Below are positions 1-4,615 of a stretch of 5,745 nt of DNA, piece by piece. A model generated the notes under the pieces. The model was not told the origin of the DNA. It was given only the letters and a program-made list of their open reading frames with translations, and made no database searches. The first letter of the stretch is position 1, and each line of letters begins with the position of its first letter. Location: contig JAEYUT010000194.1 in the NCBI GenBank assembly GCA_023432305.1, positions 1 through 5,745 of the forward strand, given 5' to 3'. Source of the stretch: Actinomycetes bacterium. Its GTDB lineage: Bacteria; Actinomycetota; Actinomycetes; Actinomycetales; Microbacteriaceae. The position numbers and the translations under genes were made by a program.

Positions 1-280
1 ACCTACGACTACAACTTCGCCATCCACCGCGACGAGGTGCAGGACGTCATCGAGCAGCTCATCGCCGGGGAGAGCGTCATGAGCCTCGGCATCAACGGCA
101 TGGGACTGATGACAGACGAGGGCGGCGTCGGCGTCTGGGTCTCCTCGGTCGCGGCAGGATCCGTCGCCGACCAGGCGGGCGTCGAGCCGGGCGACCTCAT
201 CACGCGCATGCAGGGCGTGAGCGTCGGCACCGACGGCACGATGCGCGAGTACTGTGACGTGCTGCGCACCCACGGCACCG
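1..280 (+). repeat. Direct repeat, copy A half of the protease PDZ region
   Basis: This stretch pairs with 3591-3870 at a constant offset of 3590 with no gaps. Bases 1-107 are identical to 3591-3697. Bases 108-181 differ at about 20 of 74 positions. Bases 182-280 differ only at 225 and 255, both silent. Beyond 280 identity falls again to about 76% over the next 80 bases. The repeat probably extends left of the window. Confidence 0.95.
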
Positions 281-873
281 AGGCCGCGCTCGAGATGGAG
301 CTGTACCGGCCGGCAGAGGGGCTGTACCACCGCGGTCAGATCAACGGCGAGCCGCTCGCCGCAGTCGAGGTCTTCGGCGGCGGCGCGCAGGCGAGCGGTG
401 ACTTCGTCGACGTCGTCGACGACTCGGGACGCGTGGCGGTGCAGATCCCTGCCGAGTGGACGGACGTCGACAGCTCGACGGTCGTCGACGGTGCAGGCAA
501 CGAGTGGGCGTCGATCGTCGCGAGCCCGAGCATCGCCCGCTATCACTCGAGCTGGAGCACGCCGGGAGTCTCCGTCATGGCCTCCGCATCGGCCCTTGCG
601 ACGACGACCGTCGACGGCCTCATGCTCGCCACCGCCGACGGCGTCCGCGCCGACGGCTGCACGTCCGAGGGCGCGCAGCTGTTCACCGACGGCTACCACA
701 CCGGCAAGTACGAGTACTACGGCGGATGCGGCGGGGCCGGGGCCGACTACATCGCGATCGCTGCCGTCGCAGACAGCGGCGCCTACCTCATCTACGTGAC
801 CATCCAGGCGGTCGCCGAATCCGACCTCGCTGCTGTCGACCGCATCATCGGCAGCTTCATCGCCGACTTCTGA
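1..873 (+). CDS. PDZ-domain trypsin-like serine protease, copy A (3' part, 5' end outside window)
   Basis: This is the C-terminal 290 residues of an S1C/HtrA-type secreted protease, open from base 1 and ending at TGA 871-873. The catalytic residues would lie upstream of the window. What remains is the tail of the protease domain, a PDZ domain (about codons 36-110, with a GVEPGDLITR core) and a C-terminal domain that starts after a Gly-rich linker. It aligns end to end with residues 214-509 of the complete protease at 2952-4481. The only length difference is six linker residues (SSGGEG) that copy A lacks. Two cysteines in the C-terminal domain (codons 658-660 and 727-729), 23 residues apart, are kept in both copies. 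Anchoring as a lipoprotein is inferred from the paralogue. No terminator is visible in the 42 bases before the next gene, so cotranscription is plausible. Family assignment is firm; the substrate is unknown. Confidence 0.9.
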   Translation, partial: TYDYNFAIHRDEVQDVIEQLIAGESVMSLGINGMGLMTDEGGVGVWVSSVAAGSVADQAGVEPGDLITRMQGVSVGTDGTMREYCDVLRTHGTEAALEMELYRPAEGLYHRGQINGEPLAAVEVFGGGAQASGDFVDVVDDSGRVAVQIPAEWTDVDSSTVVDGAGNEWASIVASPSIARYHSSWSTPGVSVMASASALATTTVDGLMLATADGVRADGCTSEGAQLFTDGYHTGKYEYYGGCGGAGADYIAIAAVADSGAYLIYVTIQAVAESDLAAVDRIIGSFIADF

Positions 874-915
874 CGCGCTTCACGCACCATCCGAACTCAA
901 CGAAAGGAACACCCC

Positions 916-1662
916 ATGTCCGCACACTCGATCGCACCCGCACGGGAACGTCTCTGGCCCCTGTGGGGCGCTGCCGCAGGAATCGCCGGCTTCGTCGCCA
1001 CCATCACGATGGACACGCGCCCACCGAGCGAGACCGAGGCGTACCGCGCCGGGAACCCGATCGTGCTCGACGAGACCTACATGCACGAGCTCTCCCACAC
1101 CACCAACTACCTCGGGATGCTCATCGGCTATCTCGCCGTCGCGTTCCTGGTCGCGTTCGCGGCCGCGTGGCGCACCCGCGTCGAGCGTCGCAACCCCGAC
1201 TCGATCATCGCGGCTGTCGTGTCGGGCGGCGTGCTCGCGAGCGCCGCAGGCCTCGCCCTGGCCTACGGCTGGAAGGGCGCCCTCGCCAATTACGGCTATG
1301 GAGGCCCCGAGCACGGCTACTACAACGACGCCGCGCTGTACGTGTACTACATGCTCACCGACTTCGGGCCCTACATCCCCTGGCTCGGTGTGCTCATCGC
1401 GCTCGCCGCGATCGCCTGGCTCGCCTGGGTGGAGCGCCTCGTGTCGCGAGTGCTCGGCACGATCGTCGGCATCTACGTGGTGCTCATCGCCGGGGCCGTC
1501 ATGGTCACAGGCGTGCCGGGCCTTCCGGGTCCCCTGTCGAGCGCTGTGCTCGCCATCGCCTGCATCTGGATCTCCGTGGGGCGCAGCCGGATCACTCTCC
1601 GTCCGGCTGGCTCGCTCGAGCAGGCGCCGGCCACGGAGCGCGGCGCTGTCGCCGCCGGATGA
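916..1662 (+). CDS. Six-helix integral membrane protein of unknown function
   Basis: The gene encodes 248 residues. The ATG start is supported by a Shine-Dalgarno-like AAAGGA at 903-908, seven bases upstream. Hydrophobic segments lie near residues 14-32, 63-85, 97-118, 152-172, 178-198 and 204-221, giving about six membrane helices. The short basic N-terminus probably stays inside. Two longer polar loops, about 33-62 and 119-150, are rich in Tyr, Gly and acidic residues and probably face outside. The second carries a YGWKGALANYGYGG stretch. The first ends in HELSH (residues 57-61), which matches the minimal HExxH zinc motif, though such a short match can be chance. The C-terminal 25 residues are polar and probably cytoplasmic. 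The stop overlaps the next gene's start by four bases, so the two are probably translationally coupled. I do not recognise a named family. It is probably a hypothetical membrane protein of the kind common in actinobacteria. Confidence 0.88.
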   Translation: MSAHSIAPARERLWPLWGAAAGIAGFVATITMDTRPPSETEAYRAGNPIVLDETYMHELSHTTNYLGMLIGYLAVAFLVAFAAAWRTRVERRNPDSIIAAVVSGGVLASAAGLALAYGWKGALANYGYGGPEHGYYNDAALYVYYMLTDFGPYIPWLGVLIALAAIAWLAWVERLVSRVLGTIVGIYVVLIAGAVMVTGVPGLPGPLSSAVLAIACIWISVGRSRITLRPAGSLEQAPATERGAVAAG

Positions 1663-2162
1663 TCCGGCGCGCGGCAGCTGCCGCGGGAGTGCTCGTCGTC
1701 GCAGCGGCCCTCGCCGGCTGCGACGACGAGCGGCTTCCGCTCCCGGTGCCCAGCGACACGCCGACGGCACTGCCTGACGTGCATGGCACCCCCACCCCTG
1801 AGGCGATCGACCCGCGCTGCATCGAACAGTACGGCGACCATGCGCAGCTCGTCTTCGAAGGCGAGATCCGGGTGCGACCCGACGGGTGGCCCGCACCCGC
1901 TGACTTCGCGGTTCTGTGCCGCGTCGTGACGCACTCGGATACCGAGCAGACGGGCCACTACGCGCTCAGCTACTACACGTCGTTCGACACGGTCGTGCGC
2001 CACTACGAGAGCACGTTCCAGGGCGGACACCACGGGATGGCGCCGACCGACGACGGCGAGATCCTGACAGGCGTTCTGCCGCCTGCGTCGTACTACATCG
2101 AATCCACCGGCACCGGCACCTACGCGATCCACTGGGCGATCGACGGCGACTGGCGCCCCTGA
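1659..2162 (+). CDS. Putative lipoprotein of unknown function (first of two)
   Basis: The gene encodes 167 residues. The ATG at 1659 overlaps the TGA of the membrane protein gene (ATGA), and no good ribosome binding site lies at normal spacing, so translational coupling is likely. The N-terminus is a classic lipoprotein signal: R3-R4, a hydrophobic stretch 5-19, and a lipobox L18-A19-G20-C21 where Cys21 would be lipidated after export. A Pro/Thr-rich spacer (about 27-50) follows, then a globular domain with two cysteines, C54 and C87, that could form a disulfide. The domain has a YYTSFDTVVRHYEST segment at 105-119 and Gly/Thr-rich strands near the C-terminus. The two-Cys layout resembles that of the following lipoprotein gene. 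An open frame extends upstream to 456, but it crosses two other genes in the wrong frame, and the lipobox fixes this start. The function is not recognisable. Confidence 0.88.
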   Translation: MIRRAAAAAGVLVVAAALAGCDDERLPLPVPSDTPTALPDVHGTPTPEAIDPRCIEQYGDHAQLVFEGEIRVRPDGWPAPADFAVLCRVVTHSDTEQTGHYALSYYTSFDTVVRHYESTFQGGHHGMAPTDDGEILTGVLPPASYYIESTGTGTYAIHWAIDGDWRP

Positions 2163-2177
2163 CAGTCAGGAGACCTC

Positions 2178-2678
2178 ATGACCACCGCACATCCCATCGC
2201 ACGCGCGACCGGCGCGGTCATCGCCGCTGCATCGGCGGCGATGCTCGCCGCCTGCGCACCGGGTATCGCGCCTCGACCGCACCCGGCGGGGGACCCTGCC
2301 ACGGCACCCGATGAGCGGCCCCTGCCGGTCGACGGCGCACCGCCCAGCTCGCTGTGCCTCGACATGTTCCCCACCGCGGGCACCGTGCCCGACCTCGCTC
2401 ACTATCCGGCGGTTCCCGCGCTCTGGGCGCAGCCTCACGACGTCGAGCTGTGCCTCGCGAGCGAGGTCGACTCCGTCGCGACCCTCTACTACGCGACCAC
2501 TCTCACACCGACCGAGGTCGCCGACACCTGGGAGCCCCTCCTGGCCGACTATGACGTCATCCGCGACCTCGGACTCGGCGAGCAGCCGGTGCTCTACGCG
2601 ACCAACGCTGAGTCCGCGGCGACCGTGCAGCCCCTCGACGGCGGCACGATCCTCGTCGAGATCATCGACCTGCGCTGA
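2178..2678 (+). CDS. Putative lipoprotein of unknown function (second of two)
   Basis: The gene encodes 166 residues. The ATG start is preceded by AGGAG at 2168-2172 with five bases of spacing, only 15 bases after the previous stop, so this is the same operon. The signal peptide has R9, a hydrophobic Ala-rich stretch 12-24 and a lipobox L23-A24-A25-C26, so the mature protein should be lipid-anchored outside the membrane. A Pro-rich spacer (about 28-57) leads to a globular part with C60 and C92, 32 residues apart, against 33 in the upstream lipoprotein. A YYATTLTPTEVADTWEPLL segment follows at 104-122. Both proteins end in short beta-type segments. The similarity is low but collinear, so they may be diverged tandem paralogues (inference). 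I do not recognise a named family. Confidence 0.88.
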   Translation: MTTAHPIARATGAVIAAASAAMLAACAPGIAPRPHPAGDPATAPDERPLPVDGAPPSSLCLDMFPTAGTVPDLAHYPAVPALWAQPHDVELCLASEVDSVATLYYATTLTPTEVADTWEPLLADYDVIRDLGLGEQPVLYATNAESAATVQPLDGGTILVEIIDLR

Positions 2679-2729
2679 CATCCGTCCGGACTCCCGCCCG
2701 CTCGCGTCTCGCACGTGGGCGCGCGGGGA

Positions 2730-2760
2730 CGGCAGTCATTTCGTCGGGTTCTGGCTGCCG
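2730..2760 (+). terminator. Stem-loop just upstream of the 2761-2793 hairpin
   Basis: CGGCAGTCA (2730-2738) pairs with TGGCTGCCG (2752-2760), a 9-bp stem with one G-T wobble and a 13-base loop. It lies 51 bases after the second lipoprotein stop and abuts the next hairpin. It may be part of a two-hairpin transcription end. It is weaker than its neighbour and could be coincidental in GC-rich DNA. Confidence 0.35.
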
Positions 2761-2793
2761 GGCGTCCGGGCGAGTGGACACCGCCCGGGCGCC
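2761..2793 (+). terminator. Candidate hairpin terminator after the lipoprotein genes
   Basis: GGCGTCCGGGCG (2761-2772) pairs with CGCCCGGGCGCC (2782-2793), a 12-bp stem with a single G-T wobble and a 9-base loop. It begins 83 bases after the stop of the second lipoprotein gene. There is no T-run after it, but GC-rich hairpins without a clear U-tract are commonly proposed as terminators in actinobacteria. It could instead be an RNA processing or attenuation structure in the leader of copy B. Confidence 0.5.
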
Positions 2794-2937
2794 GACGGCG
2801 GAGGCGTCCCGTGCACGACGGGACAAGCCGGGATCAGGCGGAGTCGCCCGTCCCTGGAGCGCGGGACAGCGCGCCCGCCACTCTCATGGAGAAGATGCGC
2901 ATCGGCATGGCCGGTGCGACCCAGACATCCCCACTCC

Positions 2938-2945
2938 AGGAAGAG
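2938..2945 (+). promoter_or_regulatory. Ribosome binding site that fixes the GTG start of protease copy B
   Basis: The run AGGAAGAG is purine-rich and complementary to the 16S rRNA 3' end. Its AGGAAG core ends eight bases before GTG 2952. The in-frame ATGs upstream (2886, 2895, 2907) have no comparable site, and only the GTG start puts the signal peptide at the very N-terminus. Together these choose the start. Confidence 0.8.
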
Positions 2946-2951
2946 ATCACC

Positions 2952-4481
2952 GTGAACACCACCACCCTGCGCCGCACGCTCTCCGTGGGCGCGACCGCAG
3001 CCATCGCCGCGAGCCTCACCTCGTGCGCGCTCATGCCGCAAGCTCAGACCCCCTCCGGCAGCGTCGGCTTCGACGACGTGCAGAGCGCCGTCATCCAGCT
3101 GGAAGCCCGCGGCACCTTCGTCGATCCCGAGCAGGGCGGATACGAGTCCGCCGGCCGCGGGTCGGGCTTCATCATCTCGGCTGACGGCTTGGCGATCACC
3201 AACAACCACGTGGTCGTCGGGGCGGGAACGCTCGATGTGTGGCGCGGCGGCGACCAGAGCGACACCCTCGACGCGCGCGTGCTGGGGGCCTCCGAGTGCC
3301 TCGACATCGCCGTGGTCCAGCTCGAGAAGGGCACCTACCCGTACCTCGACTGGCACGAAGGCGAGATCGCCACAGGCTCCGACGTCTACGCCGCCGGCTT
3401 CCCGCTCGGCGACCCGAACTTCACGATGACCCGCGGGATCGTGTCGAAGGCCGACATCGAAGGCGACACCTCGTGGGCGTCGATCGATTCGATCATCGAG
3501 CACGATGCGAAGATCCGCCCCGGCAACTCGGGCGGGCCGCTCGTCGACGGATCCGGTCGCGTCGTGGGCGTCAACTACGCCGGTGAGACCACCTACGACT
3601 ACAACTTCGCCATCCACCGCGACGAGGTGCAGGACGTCATCGAGCAGCTCATCGCCGGGGAGAGCGTCATGAGCCTCGGCATCAACGGCATGGGACTCGC
3701 CGGCGACGACGGCGGCCTCGGCGTCTGGGTGGCGTCGGTCGCCGCCGGATCGGCCGCCGATGAGGCCGGCATCGAGCCGGGCGACCTCATCACGCGCATG
3801 CAGGGCGTGAGCGTGGGCACCGACGGCACGATGCGCGAGTACTGCGACGTGCTGCGCACCCACGGCACCGTGGGCGCCCTCGACATGGAGATCTACCGTC
3901 CCGCTGAGGGCGCCTACTACCGCGGCCAGGTCAACGGCGAGACCCTCACCGCCGTCCCCGTGATCGGCGGCGGAAGCAGCGGCGGCGAAGGTGCGCAGGC
4001 GAGCGGCGAGTTCATCGACGTCGTCGACGCGAACGGCAACCTCACCGTGCAGGTGCCCGCCGAGTGGAGCGATCACCTGCTTGCTCCTCTCACCGACGAG
4101 CACGGCAACGTGTGGTCGCAGATCGTGGCGAGCTCGGACGTCGCCGCACACGAATCGGGGTGGAGCGTCGCGGGCGTGAGCCTGATGGCGTCCGCCACCG
4201 CCCCCCGCACGACGAGCCCGATGAACCTGCTCGACGCGACCCGCACCGCTGTGACCCCCGACGGCTGCATCTCGGCGGGCGTGAACCCCTTCGCCGACGG
4301 CTATCACACGGGCGAGTACGAGTACTACACCGACTGCGGTTTCACGAAGTCCGACTACATCGTGATCGCCGCGCTCGCGGATGACGGAAGCTACCTGATC
4401 TACGTCGCCATCCAGGCGATCGGCGAGTCGGATCTCGCCGCCGTGGACCGCGTGGTGAGCAGCTTCGTCGCGGGATTCTGA
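2952..4481 (+). CDS. Lipoprotein-anchored PDZ serine protease, copy B (S1C/HtrA-like)
   Basis: The gene encodes 509 residues from a GTG start. The signal peptide has R7-R8, a hydrophobic stretch 10-21 and a lipobox L22-T23-S24-C25, so the protein is predicted to be tethered to the outer face of the membrane through Cys25. The trypsin-like domain spans about 40-235 and keeps the full catalytic triad: H86 in TNNHVV, D118 in LDIAVV and S193 in GNSGGP. A PDZ domain (about 240-325) with an IEPGDLITR core should bind peptide C-termini or regulate activity, as known for HtrA/DegP-type proteases. A Gly/Ser linker (about 339-351) leads to a C-terminal domain (352-509) of unnamed type with C439 and C462, possibly a disulfide. 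It is a paralogue of the partial gene at 1-873. It is probably monocistronic: hairpins lie on both sides. The role is likely envelope protein quality control or processing of a surface substrate; the substrate is unknown. Confidence 0.93.
   Translation: MNTTTLRRTLSVGATAAIAASLTSCALMPQAQTPSGSVGFDDVQSAVIQLEARGTFVDPEQGGYESAGRGSGFIISADGLAITNNHVVVGAGTLDVWRGGDQSDTLDARVLGASECLDIAVVQLEKGTYPYLDWHEGEIATGSDVYAAGFPLGDPNFTMTRGIVSKADIEGDTSWASIDSIIEHDAKIRPGNSGGPLVDGSGRVVGVNYAGETTYDYNFAIHRDEVQDVIEQLIAGESVMSLGINGMGLAGDDGGLGVWVASVAAGSAADEAGIEPGDLITRMQGVSVGTDGTMREYCDVLRTHGTVGALDMEIYRPAEGAYYRGQVNGETLTAVPVIGGGSSGGEGAQASGEFIDVVDANGNLTVQVPAEWSDHLLAPLTDEHGNVWSQIVASSDVAAHESGWSVAGVSLMASATAPRTTSPMNLLDATRTAVTPDGCISAGVNPFADGYHTGEYEYYTDCGFTKSDYIVIAALADDGSYLIYVAIQAIGESDLAAVDRVVSSFVAGF
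3591..3870 (+). repeat. Direct repeat, copy B half of the protease PDZ region
   Basis: This is the partner of 1-280. It codes for the end of the protease domain and most of the PDZ domain of copy B. Its two near-identical blocks are 3591-3697 and 3772-3870, separated by a diverged block of 74 bases. The alternation suggests gene conversion, not one uniform duplication age. Confidence 0.95.
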
Positions 4482-4500
4482 CCGTCCCACGCCTCCGACC

Positions 4501-4533
4501 GCCGGTCGGCGCCGCTCCCAGGCGCCGACCGGC
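4501..4533 (+). terminator. Strong hairpin terminator after protease copy B
   Basis: GCCGGTCGGCGCC (4501-4513) is the exact reverse complement of GGCGCCGACCGGC (4521-4533), a perfect 13-bp stem with a 7-base loop, 19 bases after the protease stop. No T-tract follows, as is common in actinobacteria. It separates the protease unit from the helicase promoter. Confidence 0.8.
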
Positions 4534-4579
4534 ACTGGCCTGCTCGCGTGAGGCACCGCACAGCGCCAGCGGCACCCGG

Positions 4580-4606
4580 CTGACGGTCGGGGGGCGCGCC
4601 TAGACT
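4580..4606 (+). promoter_or_regulatory. Candidate promoter of the helicase gene (leaderless or nearly so)
   Basis: TAGACT at 4601-4606 fits the actinobacterial -10 pattern TANNNT. CTGACG at 4580-4585 is a possible -35, with a rather short 15-base spacer. The helicase ATG begins nine bases after the -10 box, so transcription would start at or within a few bases of the start codon. No Shine-Dalgarno sequence precedes the ATG, which agrees with leaderless initiation, a common mode in actinobacteria. The -10 box is better supported than the -35. Confidence 0.55.
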
Positions 4607-4615
4607 GGGGCCGCC

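Larger units (their letters stand above)
2679..2951. other. Intergenic region upstream of protease copy B
   Basis: These 273 bases separate the second lipoprotein gene from protease copy B. They contain two adjacent stem-loops (2730-2760 and 2761-2793) and the ribosome binding site of copy B. The rest must hold the copy B promoter if transcription starts anew here, but I see no convincing -35/-10 pair between 2794 and 2937. The frame of copy B stays open across much of the gap, with in-frame ATGs at 2886, 2895 and 2907. None has a good ribosome binding site, and all would place a polar stretch ahead of the signal peptide. I find no small gene here that I would defend. Confidence 0.6.

Noticed and set aside
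412..423. Palindrome GTCGTCGACGAC in protease copy A
   Set aside because: It arises from consecutive Val/Asp codons (GTC, GAC) in coding sequence and is expected in this codon usage.
456..1658. Upstream open extension of the first lipoprotein frame
   Set aside because: It crosses protease copy A and the membrane protein out of frame and is Arg/His-rich. The lipobox after the ATG at 1659 shows the true start.
880..1896. 338-codon open frame on the minus strand opposite the membrane protein and first lipoprotein
   Set aside because: It is low-complexity Arg/Gly-rich translation with no plausible start context. The + strand genes fit signal and membrane features and are tightly packed.
2715..2951. 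Possible N-terminal extension of protease copy B, including ATGs at 2886, 2895 and 2907
   Set aside because: No good ribosome binding site precedes these ATGs, and they would bury the lipoprotein signal peptide. GTG 2952 has AGGAAG at proper spacing.
2311..2955. Ser/Arg-rich open frame on the + strand across the second lipoprotein and the gap
   Set aside because: It is out of frame with the lipoprotein, has compositional shadow character, no motifs and no ribosome binding site.
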